Notes under the pieces: model-generated | Seen by the model: the letters and a program-made list of their open reading frames with translations, nothing else | Told to the model about the DNA's origin: nothing | Databases searched by the model: none | Position numbers and translations under genes: made by a program | Assembly (NCBI RefSeq): GCF_000004075.3 | Contig: NC_026657.2 | Coordinates: forward strand, 8,928,001 to 8,992,000 | Direction of reading: 5' to 3' | DNA from: Cucumis sativus | Taxonomy: Eukaryota > Streptophyta > Magnoliopsida > Cucurbitales > Cucurbitaceae | DNA: 64,000 nt | Part shown: piece by piece, positions 13,764 through 27,924 of the stretch | Numbering within the stretch: the first letter of the stretch is position 1 | Layout of the letters: each line of letters starts with the position of its first letter

Positions 13764-15556
13764 CTCATAGCATGGCCATCACTCGTCGAAAAAAGGGTAA
13801 TAAACACAGCAATTCCGCCATGTCTTCTTCCAATTCACATCTTCTAACGAAAATCCCAAAACCATGGAGCTCATAAATCAAGTACAACAAAATAAAAAGG
13901 GGCAGATCGAGATTGAATTTCAGGGCCTTTGCAATAATGGGTATCGCCGAATTGCGGTCAATAATTTGGCAGAAAGAAGAAAAAGAAGAAAAAGAAGAAA
14001 AACAAAACAAAACAAAAAATTATCACAATCTCTACTACTTTGCGGCTGTAATCGAACACTTGGCACTCTAAAAACAGCGATAAATCAGAAAGAAATCATT
14101 TCCCCTTTTTTGGTATATTATATTCAGCTACATATTGATCAAAATAAAGAAGAACCCATCAGCGGAAACCCTCAAATTAGTTCTCTAACAAAAAAAAAAC
14201 AAAAAAAAAAATGGAAAAAAAAATGAAAAGAGTCGAGAGATCTTAGAATGAATTATTAAAATGAAGAACAAAAACCAGAGCTCAAACTGTGAAGCTAAAA
14301 TGGCCGACAAATAAGAGGATTATTTCCCATCTGTGTAGGGGAGAGTGGGGGCTGATTTTAAGTGGTTGGAAAGACGAGAGAACTGTGAGTTCCACACCCA
14401 ACTTGGAAGAGAAACTTCGAAACTTTTCTTTTTCTCCCATTTTATTTCATTTCCTTTTTTCCATTTTATAAAAGTTCAATTTTTCTTTTCTTCTTTTTCT
14501 TTGCCATTTGTATTTTGTCTGTTTGTTATTATATACATAAGCCGATCCTTAGCACTGGGTCGTTAATGGAGTCACGTTTAATAATCAAACCATTGAAGAA
14601 GATGATGATGAAGAAGAAAGCTTCGTCTTCGGTTTTTGTTTGTTTCTTTCAATTTGGGGTTTTCTTTTTTTAATTCTCTGAGAAAGAAAATTTGAATTTT
14701 ATTTTTCTGGTTTTTGTCATTACTATTTGATTTTTAAATTATTTTTTTGGGGGAAATCTTTTTCTTTCCTTTTCTTTATAAAGAGTAAGTTTAGTCATTA
14801 TGAAAATAATTTATAATCCCATTGGGTATGCTTATTTTATTTGGTAATTCCTTTTTAAAATCTTAATATAAAAATTAATACCATCTACCTTCAAACAAAA
14901 ACATACAATCTTATCCACCATTTTAAAATCCATTATATCAACATAAATCTCTTCAAATTATAGAAAAAAATCGATCTAAAATAACCATAATTTTAAAAGA
15001 TGAGTAAACAATAAACCACCAAATTACCACCGTTTGTTTAATTATCTATAAGCCCAATTAGTTTAAGAGTGAAAATACCTGATTTGGAAGGCATAATCAT
15101 CAATCTTCACTGAAAATTATGTTGATTATCTCTACTAACTTAATCAGATGACGTCATGGATGAACACTCACCATGCAACCCTCTTTATTTATTTATATGT
15201 ATGTATGTATATATATTTTAGTGCCAACCAACCAATGGGTTTCATTATTTTCTATGCAAATGGCCAGATTCCAAACGTCGTCGTTTCAATCACCAAGGCG
15301 TCACATCACACGTGCAGCAAAGCGGGTAATGTTTTTTGCCTTTTCTTTTTCTTTGGGAAATCCTTTTTCCTTTTGTGTTTTTATAATTATTCTTTTTGAC
15401 AGGTATAAGTTTCCCTTAATAATTGACAACTCTCGATTAATTTCATTTTACGTATGCAAAAATATATTTACTAAAATATTTCAGAAATTCATTAAAACCA
15501 TTCATTCTAATTGAGAAACTGAATAATGACATCAAGCTTGTGTCACCAAAAATTGA

Positions 15557-15632
15557 TGGGCCTGATAAGTGGGCCGTTAAGATGTCTATGGGCCCATTAA
15601 GCCCACGGGATGAGAGAAAGCCGAGGGGCCCA
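15557..15632. promoter_or_regulatory. Cluster of five site II (TGGGCC/T) motifs without an obvious gene
   Basis: Within 76 bases there are five TGGGC-type motifs on both strands: TGGGCC at 15557, TGGGCC at 15570, the palindrome TGGGCCCA at 15589, GCCCA at 15601 and GGCCCA at 15627. Such site II clusters bind TCP factors and mark promoters of growth-linked genes. The same motif marks the CMT1 and ING1 promoters in this window. Here the nearest frame is an unconvincing 89-codon minus-strand ORF overlapping the island, so it could drive a noncoding RNA or be a displaced promoter. Confidence 0.5.
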
Positions 15633-18475
15633 ATAAAAGTGGCCGACTCTTGAGTCATGACATCAAGATCGCCACTAGGGCAATCGTGATGTGGAAATCG
15701 GACGGTCCACATTGGCGGGTTTTAGAGTCCGGTTGCCTAATCATCAAATCTTGAAAGGCCAGATCGGTAGGGTCCACTTGGAATTATTGATACTACTAAT
15801 TAAAGGAAAATGAAAAGGAAAGTGGGAGAGCTTTTTAATTCACTTTTTTATATATATAAAAAAAGATTGGTAAATTTTTTTTTGTTAATCTACGTTTTAA
15901 AGAAAAGTTGTCGAAAATAATAAATTTGATAAAATAAAACAAAATTTTAGATTCTATATACATTTGATAAACGTTAATATGCTTTTCTAAACAGTAATAA
16001 AAGTTCATTTGTGTCTATCATTAATATAATCCAAAATTTTGGTATATATTTGTAAATATTTTAAAAAATGTCTCTATTTTAAACTTCGTTTAATTCTAAT
16101 CGTTATATTTTTTTACTTTATTCAACACTAGTTAGTCCATTGTAGGGTTGTTGTTTTTGCTATCTACGAACTTTTTGTTATATAAAAGTTTAATATTTAA
16201 TTAACTCTAAGAAACTAAATTTAAATTTAAGGCGTAACTAAAATGAAAGGTTAAAAAAAAGTATGAGAGATTAAAATGGAAGTGATAGTTTAAGATAATA
16301 TTATAAATTTGAAGGGCACATGCATGTTGTTAGGCCTGCAGTGAAATTTGACTTTTATTTTCATTGGGGATTTCTTTTGGGGTTTGGCTTTCCCCCACTA
16401 CGAAATGAAATAAAAGGAAAATTTTATATCACTTTCCCATTCTAACACTTTATATCCTTTTAAATATATTTCTTTTGGCTCTATTTTACACTTTTTACAT
16501 TTCTTTAATACATTATTCTCTTTTACCTAAATATATGGATATGTTTTAGTTCCTAATTTTTATTTATATAAACTTTTTAGCCACATAAATTATTCAAACT
16601 ACCTCCTGATTTAGTGAAATTGTTACAAATTTAACTGTTGGATTAAAAATAATTAAGTATATAACAACATTTTAAAATTCCATCAATAATAAAAGTCCAT
16701 TATCGATAGAATTTGACAAATTTGACTATATTTGCAAAAAATTTAAAATGTTGTTAGACTTAATGATAAAAGTTTTATCACTGGTAGACAATGTTGCAAA
16801 TATTAGTCTATCATTAATTATATCGTTAATTTATTTTAAATGTTATATTCTTAATTATTATTCATAAAATGACTATCAGTTACCATTACTAAATAAATCA
16901 ATTACATGTCAATTTTGTCAAATTAAATCGTGAAATGTTTTTAACTAATTTGATCGATTATTACATTATCATATGAAAGTTGTCAACATCAACATAGTTC
17001 AAGTTATTAATCGGAAAGTTAGATGTTTGATTATCGCATGTTACAATATTATAAATAAAAAACTAGCAACAAATTGTACATTTTTTTAATGATATCAACA
17101 CGAGGTTATGTTAAGGAATGAAATACCAACTACCAAGGTTAAAAATAGAGGGAGCTTCGTTTTATTTATAACATAATTGGTGGATGAAAAAATTTATTTT
17201 CTACAAAGGAGGATCGAGATATAAAACTTAAAATATTACATATTTCACTAACTAATTAACTTGAAAATATTAATTAGTAAGTGACACCTTCCAACAAAAC
17301 TATTATGGTTCATGAAATTTAATATAATGTATGCATATATATATTTAATTCAACATCTTATCCATTCTATCGTTCTCAAGTAAAGTAATATAAAGTATCT
17401 TTTTCAAAACGGTACATCCTCACATGTATCAAAAAAAATTATTTAATATAGAAATTATTTGTAGATAATTTTAAATTCTTTAGATCGTTTTTGTTAATTA
17501 ATTAATTGTAAACAAATAAACAAATAATCCACACAAAAAAAAAAAATCAAAGGAAAAATCTAAAATATATTTATTAAAGAGAAAAAAAAAAACTCTACCA
17601 AAATTGTAAAGTGGGTCCTACATAATGGGATTCTTTGTCACACTTGCATTTCTCTATTGTATAAATCATGCCAATTTTAAAAAATAATTTTCCAAGAAAT
17701 ATAAATATAAATAAAAAGAAAGAACGAAAGAAAGAAATAAATAAATTATGTGAAGAGTGAGTGTGTTTTACTGTAAGTTCACATGGATTTTGTTCATCAA
17801 TAATTGCACATTGATTATTCAAATTCACTAAATCCAAAACTATATATTAAAAATGGATTACAAATTGATCAATTAAAGAAGACTTAGGGTAGCTTTACAT
17901 TGGTCCAAATCTGCTTGAATTTTGAATAAATTAAAAGAGTGTGTAATTATTTACATTAAACCACTCTTCTTGTAATCCCTTTTTTTATTCCATATTTGAC
18001 CAATTTTCAAATTAATTAGATTTACTCAATAAACTAATCTTTTCTTTTAGGTGGTTAATTGACATTTATTTATATATATATATTTGATCTATTAATTAAA
18101 AGTTATCACATATCACATGATATTATAACAACAAATATATAAAATTATCTAATACGGTGCAATATCATATATGCTTATGTTTAAAGATGGTGTACCCTTT
18201 TACTAACATTAAAACTAAATAATTACAATATCTCGATAACATTGATTAATTCAATCTTATGAATCAAGACTTATTATATAAACGTGATTACTTGTTTTAT
18301 GATTTTTTTTATAAATTAATTAGTAGTTAATATGTTAAGTCCATGTTTAATTCTATAAATTGATTTTACACCAACATAATTCCTTTCTCAAAATTCTAAT
18401 TAATAACATTTTTAGTATGATCAAACACAATTCTTTTCAATTCACATATATATTATTCTCAAACAACTATAAAAT

Positions 18476-18496
18476 GATATATATATATATATATAT
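18476..18496. repeat. (AT)n microsatellite
   Basis: Roughly ten AT dinucleotides in the long spacer. Confidence 0.9.
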
Positions 18497-20576
18497 TCAA
18501 AATTGGAGTTTTGAAATAAATTATTAAGACAAGTCAAAGAAGATGTAATTTTCATCTATTGGTATCTCATCCCTAACCACAAATCAAAAGCCATTTAAAT
18601 CATGGGGCCGCTCTATGTTTGAAGAAAATTATCGAAGCCTATGAATTGACACTTTATTTTCTACATCTATATATGCTTTTTCTTTTACAAAGATTTTGTA
18701 GCTTTTCCATGGAATGAAAATTAATTAGTCTATATTATCATCTCAAAATTTTAATAAACAACAAAAGGTTTTTGGTGAGAATTATGAAAAAAAGAAAAAA
18801 GAAAAAAGAAAAAGAGTTTTATTTGACTAAATATGATATGATGGTCGACTAGTTAAATAGATTGATTTTCATTATAAGATCAATAAAATTCAAATCATGA
18901 AAGGTGACTTCTCTAAAGTTGACGATGAAAGTTAAGAAATTAAAGTCATGGATATTGACTCTATAGACTTCATAAATATCTATTTCATTGAGTCGGTCGT
19001 AAGAAATATAAAATAATTAATGCATGAGGTTGACATATAGAGTAAACCATGGAACTTAAGGAAGTCGACCTATAAGGTCGGTCATGAAAAACAAATTATC
19101 ACTAAATGTTTGTTTATTAAGTGAAGCATGTGTACTATCTACTCGTAATGGACAAATTAAGTTAGTAATATCGTCAAATTAATAAGTTAAGTGCTCGTTA
19201 TAAAAGCATTTTTTTTCATATAATCAAAAGGGTTCAAGGCATTTGAGATATACTTTGAATGAGATCATGAATTATCTATTCTCCAACTCTTTTTAAACGA
19301 TTAGCTAACTTGATTGTTAAAACTGTCAATGATCAAACACCAATGTAATTTTTTTTAGACGAAGACAAAAAAAAAAACCGAAAAAGTTTATTCAAAATAA
19401 CAATCAATTTAACATGTGAAATGATCAAGTTGATGTAAATAAGTTATGATGAATTAAAAAGATATGGTAATTAATTATTGATATAGATACATTAGCTGTT
19501 TTTGTTTTCTAATTTATTTTGTCTTTTAAACTATAAGTTTTATATTGAATAATAAATTTATCTTTTATGTTGTATCAAGATTCCATTTTAATTCTGGCAA
19601 AATTTCAAGTAGTAATATTAAAATCTTCTAAAAACTTTTAGAAATCAAATAAAAAATGCATATAATAAGCTGGTGATTTGAATCTCAAGCTATAGTTTTT
19701 GGAACCCTCATTCAAAAGTAGGATGAAAAAGACATGTGAATTATGTTAATCACTTTTCTTTTACTATTTAGTTTTTTAAATTCTAGAAAACAAAAACCGG
19801 TTTCAAAAACTATGACCGTTTAGTAAACGATTTGATTTTCTATTTTTAAAAATGAAGGTATGTTTTTCAATACACATTTAAACTAAAATTTGAAAACGTA
19901 AGAGAGTAGTTAGTTTCTACGTTTTCAGATTTTAGTCTACTCAAATTTTACATTTAAAAGTTTGAGAATGTACTTACAACGACCACCATATTATATGTGT
20001 GATCTTTTACAATGATTTGCTCTTAATTTTGATAGTGATCGTTAAACATTAATAATGATAAACCAAAAAATCGAACCAATTAACCAAAATCAACCCAATC
20101 GAAAGTGTTTAGTTGAGGATATAAGAAGGTATTTGATTGACAATAATTTGAAGAGAAAAAAATCAAACATACAACTTTTTTTTTTTCAATTTCAAAGACT
20201 TAAACCAACCAATCGATCGAACAACAATTGATTTGCACTCATTCATAGTTGAGATCAGTTTAAATTTTACTAAACTGATTATGGTCAGATTAGTAGTTGT
20301 TTGGTCGAAAAATCAATTCTAATTAATCTAACACTAAATATTGAAAGTAAACTTTTGGTGAAAATTTGAAACTTAAGAATCAAATAAAACAAACTTCAAA
20401 CTTCTTGCATGAAACTGTAACTATTAAATCAAATATTGGTAGGGACTAAAAAGATATTGCTAAATTGAGTCACAAAAACTATATTATAAAATTAAACTTT
20501 AGACTTGTGACAGAGAGAGAGAGAGTTTCAACAAAAGTTTAGAAGGATTTATGTGAAACAAAAGGAATAAGTGAGT

Positions 20577-20616
20577 GATGGGATGGGATGGGACGGGATG
20601 GGATGAATGAATGAAG
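20577..20616. repeat. GGGAT / GAAT simple repeat
   Basis: Imperfect GATGGGATGGGACGGGATGG-type units followed by GAATGAATGAAGG. It is a simple purine-rich repeat near a GA microsatellite at 20.5 kb. Confidence 0.8.
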
Positions 20617-23264
20617 GTTTGGTAATGTCTAATTTCCACCGTCATTTTAGAACCAAAGTCAAAACTCTTCTGAGCTTAGCCTTCCTTCAACCACGTGCCC
20701 TCCATCCTTTTTTTTTTTTATCATTTTCAATTACTCTCTTTTCTTTTCTTTCTTTTTAAATTTTCATTTATTTAACCAAATTTGGAGTTTTAAGTGATAC
20801 GACCCAATTAAGATCAAGATTTAATTATACCCTAAACTTTTTTTAATGCGTTTTTAAAGCTATTTGTATAGAGTATGATATCTAATTCATAAATATATAC
20901 AACCTATGGTGTATGTTGAATGTATTAACAAGGTTAATAAAAGTTTCTAATCATGGGTTTTCAGACTAAGGGTCTGTTTAGATTAATATAAAAGAAAATG
21001 TTTGATAGATTTTTTTGAATTAATATTTGAAATAGATATAGATTAAAAGAGTATGAATTGGAAATGATTTGGATCCCATTGTGATGATAATTAAGAAAGT
21101 CAAATTTAAGGTTTATAACCAAATTTCATATAATGATTTTGACTAAATTAATTCCTTTAAGGTATTATATTTATTGTTGTTTTGGTTTACAACTTTTGTT
21201 TTCAAAGTGGAAGTCTTTATCCAATTCTACAAACCTTACGTTTCAAGAAATAATCATAAATCATTTCTATCACCAAAATCAATTTTCTAATTTTTGTATA
21301 GTCTTCTTTTCATTTCCCATTTTATTTATCTATACACACATTTTCACTAACATTATTTTCATCTTCCATTCCAAAAATATATGAATTATTTACGTATATC
21401 ATATCTATATTCTTATTACGAAATATTAAGAGTTGGAATCTAATTCAAATCTAAAAAACAAAAACAAGTTTTTAAAAACTATAATTTTTAGTGATTTTCA
21501 AAATTTTAGCTTGGTTTTAAAAACGCTCATCGGACGTAGCTAAGAAAATTTCTAATTTTCAAAAACCAAATAGTTATCGGATGGGAGGTTAGTTATCTCG
21601 ACTATGTTTTTGTGTTAATTGCTAAAATTAATATTCATTAATCTTTGTTGTTAATTTGTGTGTGATTTGTTTTTAAAAAACAAGGGTGAGAAACACAAAG
21701 TGTGATTCTACAATTGGAAAAACGTTTCTAAATATAGTTCCAATTATGTAAAAGAAAATGATAACAAAGTAGAAATCAACTTCCATCCATTCACAAATAT
21801 TAAAACAAAAAAAATAAAAGTGAGATAGAACATTTACAAAACATAATAATGATGTTGCACTGACCACACCATTGATCTCAAATCATCGACTTTTAGTTAT
21901 GTTGATGAGGTGTCGCTTCGATAAAATTCAAGTTATCAAACATTAGTATCGAAATTCGAATAATTCTTTGACGAAAAAACAAAAAATAACTTAAATTTTA
22001 GGAAGAGTAGAATCGAGTATGATTTTTTTTTTTTTGGTGTATAATTAATGATATATGAGGTATGACTTTCCAACGAGAAGAAAACCACAAAATTAATGAT
22101 AGGATTGTTATTTCCAACCTATGAATTGTTTAGGACTTGACCTCCACTAGTTTATCTACCTTTAAAATTTTCCAATTTATAATTCATTCATAAGTATTTT
22201 TTAAAAATTTATTTGTAAAAAGATATATTTTATTTGTGATTCTAACAACTTTGAGCGTCTATAGTTGGATTATAGACACAAATGTTAGAAACTTTTAGTA
22301 CATATTTGAATCTTTTAGAAATATAGATTACATGGCTAAAAATTAACAAGCACAAATTCATAAGTTATTTTAGGGTTTTTTTGCAAAAGAAAAGTAATAT
22401 CGTGGACATTGAATTCCTCGTTTTAAAAGTTGAATTCATGATATAATGTTAAAAGACTACTTCGATCTTCTTTTTTGGGAGGTTCTTCGTTTTAAATCTA
22501 AGTGATTATTTTTTTAATCCATTAGTTCAATAATCACAAATAAATAAATAAAAACAGACATACCCTTAAGACAATTCAGGGTTTATGAGAACAATGATGA
22601 AACAATTATATTTTTAACTCGACGAAGCATAATTAACACCAAACTAATTCGTGGATGTTTTGATTTTGTTGAGTGAATGTTAAATTTCTCACCAACCCAT
22701 TTTCTAGTGTCATGATTTATAATTTAGAAAACAAAATTCAAAGCATGCTTTTACCTTGTGACTATAATTTCAAAAGAATGTCATGCTTAATAAATTTCTA
22801 CCTTACTCATACAATTATGGAAATGATAGCAAATCACCTTTTTCTTTTTTCTTTTATAACAAATTGTTATTGATTTAATCGTCTTAATCATTCATTTTAA
22901 AATCATATCGATTTGTCTAATAAAGATATAATTCAACAAACATGAACTTGTACCGTTAACTTCAATATGTGAGGTACGATTTTTGAAGTTTCTTTTTGTT
23001 CATCCTAAACTATCAAACAATCATGAGCTTTGATTGAAGTTTGAGATCAAAAGAGTGTGCTCGACGACATAGATCCATGGAATTGCTAGAGATGGAGAAG
23101 AGTACATAAGTGAAAATAAAAATATAGTTAATTAACTTTAATTCACATAGTCAAATAACTAAATATTTTCTGTTTCCAACCTTGGAGTTAAGTTAAGAAG
23201 CCCAATTTCCACGTGGCTCACAGGCACAAACGAGAGCGAGTCATTGGGTTGTATCCAAAGACCA

Positions 23265-23291
23265 GGCCCATATATGTTGGGCCTTAGCCCA
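23265..23291 (+). promoter_or_regulatory. Site II motifs in the CMT1 promoter
   Basis: GGCCCA at 23265, TGGGCC at 23278 and GCCCA at 23287 lie 235-260 bases upstream of the CMT1 start codon. Paired TGGGCY motifs are typical of constitutive or growth-linked plant promoters. A CACGTGG-like element lies just upstream, near 23.21 kb. Confidence 0.55.
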
Positions 23292-23525
23292 AAACGTAGG
23301 ATTGAGTTGTTATCATCAGTTCGTCGTATCGAAGTTGGAGACGAGCATCCCGTTTTATCTCTGGAGCTGCGACGTGGCAATCTTCGGAACTCATACACGG
23401 ATTTGTTGGCGGAGATTCAACTTCACTTCGGAGTTATTTCCCGGTTCAACCGCCGCCGGCCGGCGAGAATAATGGCTCTTTAGTAGGTGAATTATGAAGT
23501 TATAGGAAGGAAAAGAGAACGAGAG

Positions 23526-26500
23526 ATGGAAGGATTGGTGGTTCGCTCGCCGTTCGTTTCAACGGGGAAGAAGCTTCCCTTCTCGCCTTTACTCGATTCT
23601 TTGCCCAGTTGTTCTGCTTCTGGCGGTGTATTTTCTAGGACCGTATCGACATCGCGTAATTCTCTCTTGCATTTCCTTTGTTTTTGATTAATTATCTGGT
23701 TTTGGTTTTTGGTTTTGCAATTTCGAAATGCTGCGAGTCTCTTCGAATTATGTATGGATGATTCTTTTGTTGTATGCGCATTGTGTGCATTGTGTGAACA
23801 TATTTGAGTGAGTTATGAGTATGTTGCTTACAGTGAAACATAGAAGAGTGACGAGGTTGAGCAGGACGTATGGTAAAAGCAGAGCACATTCGTCGAATGT
23901 AAGTATCGGATCCGATGGATACAAGCACGAGGAGGAAAAAGAGGGCCATCATGTTATTTCCGGTAGTGCATCTGATATCAGTTCATCTAAAACGTGAGTT
24001 TCTTCGTTTTTGTTTTGATTTTTCCGAGTTGAAAAGGAAGCTCATTGATGTTGTTTCGAATTTTGGATTTCTATGACTACGGCTATGGTAATGCACTATG
24101 TTACCCTACAATTCCAATTGATTTTATGGATTAATGGTTAGAAATCCAACGTATTTATTTATTGTCATTTAAACTGATAATTCTACTAATCTGGTTTCTG
24201 GGATTTCTAATCCATTTGATATTTTTACGGAGTTTTGTATAATCGACAATGAATTCGACCTGTAATCATGCTAATTGCTCCACCGAGTTGTAGTCAACAA
24301 AAACTTAAAATTTTGTTGTGTAAAACTGATTTTCTCGCCTTGTTTTGTAATTTAGTGAATCCATGATCTATTCGTCTTCCTCACTCGTTTATACGTCTTC
24401 TATGTTTTGGCAGCGAGAAGTCTCCAAGTGGGTTGCCTTATCCTCTTTCTATTGCACTAGTACTAATTGGATGCGGATTAGTATTCTCGCTGATTGCCTT
24501 TGTGAAGGGAGGACCTTCATCTATCTTGGCTGCAGTTGCCAAGTCAGGGTTCACCGCTGCCTTCTCATTAATATTTATCTCTGAAATTGGGGACAAGGTG
24601 ACCTTTTCTTTTCATCGGAACTTTATCTGTATCAAACCTGCGATGTTTTCAATTTTATCCAGATTCTAAATTTGGATATCGGTAGAAGGATTGTACTTAT
24701 CCATATAATTTATGGCAGAAAATATAGATAAATAAAGAAAAATTAAACAACTGAAATATGTGATCATTCCATTGAGACGGGAAAACTTGAAAATTGACCT
24801 TGTTTAACCACATCACAATTCAGAGAATTTCTAGTGGAGTTACCAAAATATTACAAAATTTCAAGATGCTTACAATTTTTGTGGCTCAACTTCTTGATCT
24901 AGCATATTTAGTGTCTCACCCTCTTAGAATTCAGAAGGCATTTTCAGCTTATACTCTCTCTTTTGGACAGACGTTTTTCATTGCTGCACTTTTGGCCATG
25001 CAATATGAGAAAGGACTGGTATACCCCTTCTCAGTTTCACTCTCTCGCATTTTGTTCCATGTTTCCTTTTCTCTTTTCATCTTTTATTTTGTTCCATATG
25101 ACTTGGTTAGGAATTGAAAGTTCTATTCAGGTATTGAATTGTTGAACAGGTTCTGTTAGGATCTATGGGAGCACTTTCACTTATGACGGTCCTCTCAGTT
25201 ATAATTGGACGAATATTTCACTCAGTACCTGCTCAATTCCAGACAAGTAAGTTGAGCTATTTGGACTTTCTCAACTGATTTAGAATTTACTTCAATTTTG
25301 TGCGAAGAGAATGTTGCTTTGTATTGTATTTTCTTTTATCGGGATTGATTTAATGCAGTTTATTCTTCTGTGATTATCTGGTTACATAAAGATGATGGAA
25401 TTGCCAGCAAAGTTTATGTTTTCCTCAATTAACTTTTTTTTTTGTCTCAAACATTTGTCTATGTACTCATTAATGGCTTTTAATCTCTTACAACGTACTG
25501 TCTTGCTGTTTCTGTGAAGATAATAACTTTGGCTCTTCATTCTCTATAATGTACAATAACAACTTAATCCAATTGGCTTTATTGTTTAAACTAGTGAATG
25601 CTGTTTTATTAAAAATACAATTCTATATTTGATATTTTTTCTATCATAACAAATAACACTGCTCCTAGTCATGGTTTTAGGTCCATAATTCTAACAAAAA
25701 TTATTTGCTGTTATTCATGTAGCTTTACCAATTGGAGAATATGCGGCAGTGACTCTTCTATTGTTCTTTGGTCTCAAGGCCATAAAAGATGCATGGGATC
25801 TTCCCTCGAGTGTTCATAAACAAGGTGATGAGAGTGGCCCAGAACTTGATGAATATGTCGAAGCAGAGGAGCTTGTTAAAGAAAAGGTAGATTCTTAATT
25901 ATTAGTTTTCTCTAGGTTTGGAACTTTGTTTCGATAGGCTCTATTACAAAAATCTTTTATAATTGTTTTCAGGTCTCGAAACGGCTTTCCAATCCTCTTG
26001 AAATCATCTGGAAGTCGTTCAGCCTAATATTTTTCGCCGTGAGTAATTTTTAATCATTACTATTTCAGCAGAAATGGAATACAAACGCATAATATGTTAA
26101 AATGAGATCGTGTGTTAAACTCACAATAGGAGAAGTTTGTTGAGTAGTCGTAGATCGCCAAAAGCTCCAAATTTAGTAACCTATGATACTTCATCAGCGA
26201 TTAAATTAAAAGTGCATTGTAGGCATTCCTTGTAGCCGTCAAATTTATATCACATTCGTAAATTCAATCTATGAGTGGCATAGTTAGTACATCAATTTAG
26301 GGGAATTTAAAGCCTTTTCTGTTACTTTTTCGAGTGTGTGTTTGAATTGAAAAAGATTCGTGTGCAAGTACTCAAAGTTTGAATCACTATGTGGAAATTA
26401 GGAATGGGGTGATCGCTCAATGCTTGCAACCATTGCTCTCGGAGCTGCGCAGGTTCGATTTTCTGTATTTTATAAGCCAGCAATTCAGTCTATTTTTCTT

Positions 26501-26887
26501 CCTCATTTTCATTTCAAGTTTTAGTAATCTCTCTTTTTCAATTTCCACTCTACAGTCTCCATGGGGTGTGGCGACAGGAGCTATCACTGGACACCTAATT
26601 GCAACTACCATTGCCATTCTAGGAGGAGCATTACTCGCCAAATACATTTCTGAAAAACTGGTAGGACCCGAATTTCATGTTTGAAAGTGATTTTGAAATG
26701 ATTTCGAAAGCTCTAAATCCTCAGCATGATTTTGAGATTTTGAATAATTTCATAATTACTCCCAAATATACACCAACTTCCCTTTGTTTCTAATGCAACA
26801 ACTCACTCTACTGTCTATCAGGTCGGCTACTTAGGAGGTGTACTCTTCTTAATTTTTGCAATAGCAACTTTTTTTGGAGTTTTCTGA
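23526..26887 (+). CDS. CMT1: GDT1-like protein 2, chloroplast envelope Mn2+ transporter (UPF0016)
   Basis: Ten exons give 356 residues: 23526..23655, 23834..23993, 24414..24597, 24971..25018, 25150..25246, 25723..25886, 25973..26038, 26402..26452, 26556..26660, 26822..26887. All junctions keep frame and use GT-AG. UPF0016/GDT1 proteins move Mn2+/Ca2+. Arabidopsis CMT1 (At4g13590), from memory, imports Mn into the chloroplast for photosystem II. The Ser/Arg-rich N-terminus of about 100 residues fits a transit peptide. Two repeats follow, each carrying the signature E-x-G-D-(K/R)-(T/S): E-I-G-D-K-T and E-W-G-D-R-S, embedded in about seven hydrophobic helices and joined by an acidic loop (G-P-E-L-D-E-Y). 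The second motif and its helix context match CMT1 better than its paralogue PAM71. Introns cut the first motif after its lysine and open the 51-nt exon carrying the second. AATAAA follows the stop by about 225 bases. Confidence 0.93.
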
Positions 26888-27924
26888 CGGGTTCAGATTG
26901 GCAAACATCGAGTTCTTCCCCAACCTATAGTGAAACTGATGCATTCGAAGAGGATAAGTGGCTTAACGTAGGTTACTGGATCTTTCTTTGGGAAGTTTAA
27001 GTATATTGTATAATCTTATTCATTGCTCACTAGCTTTACATTTATGATTTGGAGTGATTGTCATGAACAATTGTTTTTAAAAAATCGTTCTTTGTGAAAT
27101 TCATATTTTTGCCAATAAAATACATTATATGCTGTGTTTCTGATGGCCTTACACCTTCTCCACTACTTGACTTGTTCGCTTGTTATTTTTTCTCTGCTTT
27201 CTCCTTACTATGAACTTTCATACAAAAAATTGAATGGGTGAGTAATTCCATCGACTTACCAACTCATTATTTTTCCAAAGAACGAGTACTCACTTTTTGA
27301 AATCCGCTGTTGATTTGTTCTTGTTTTGAGTACTCTTTTTTTTTTTTTTTCGATCCAAATGATATAATTGATTTCTTATCTGATTCAAATTGACTATGAA
27401 TTTATTTATCTCAAGGCCTTCCAAAATCCATGTGTTTCATACTCGAGTATGGATGAATTACGAGAAAGTACAAATTGATCTTACTCATTGATGCAAAAGT
27501 TATGAGAAAATCACTAATATAAGATTACAATTAAGTTACTTGATTCCCGAGTATTCAAATTTTTAAAAATTCACAAATTTATTAGACTTTGAATCATAAG
27601 TTTAAAGTTCATAGTTCATGTTTATATCAAACCTTTTGAAAATTTAGATTAGATACAATTTGAGAAGGACTTAATTAGACATACATGATATATCCTCAAC
27701 CTAGAGGTCAAAAGTTTCACTCGACCTAGAGGTCAAAAGTTCCAATATCTCACGTGTGATTAAACTCAAATATACATATATTCCACGCCCGGTTAATGTT
27801 AACAACTAAATAACCTAAAACTCTCCCAAGGATAAAGAATCAATCAAGATGGCAAAATCCATTGCCTGGATTTGCACCATTTTCCCCCCATCTGTTTCTT
27901 TTGGGGATGTTCAATTGTTAAGAA
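26888..27924. other. Spacer between convergent genes
   Basis: This stretch holds the 3' untranslated region of CMT1 (AATAAA near 27.11 kb) and the space up to the stop of the convergent GT14 gene. It includes a short direct repeat (18-base unit starting ACCTAGAGGTC at 27699 and 27724, period 25). No gene seen. Confidence 0.6.

Larger units (their letters stand above)
13764..23196. other. Long AT-rich spacer (9.4 kb)
   Basis: No gene recognised. The first 500 bases, with GAA-rich (CTT-rich on the minus strand) repeats, are probably leader and promoter of the receptor kinase. The remainder is AT-rich with AT and GA microsatellites. Two related stretches near 19.8 and 21.45-21.58 kb share short motifs such as ACAAAAAC and CAAAAACTAT and may be old copies of one dispersed repeat. 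The only clearly unusual segment is the GC-richer island at 15.5-15.8 kb. Confidence 0.5.

Noticed and set aside
13864-14226. 120-codon plus-strand frame upstream of the receptor kinase
   Set aside because: It lies in a purine-rich tract, antisense to the likely leader of the receptor kinase, and is Lys/Gln-rich, as expected from GAA repeats.
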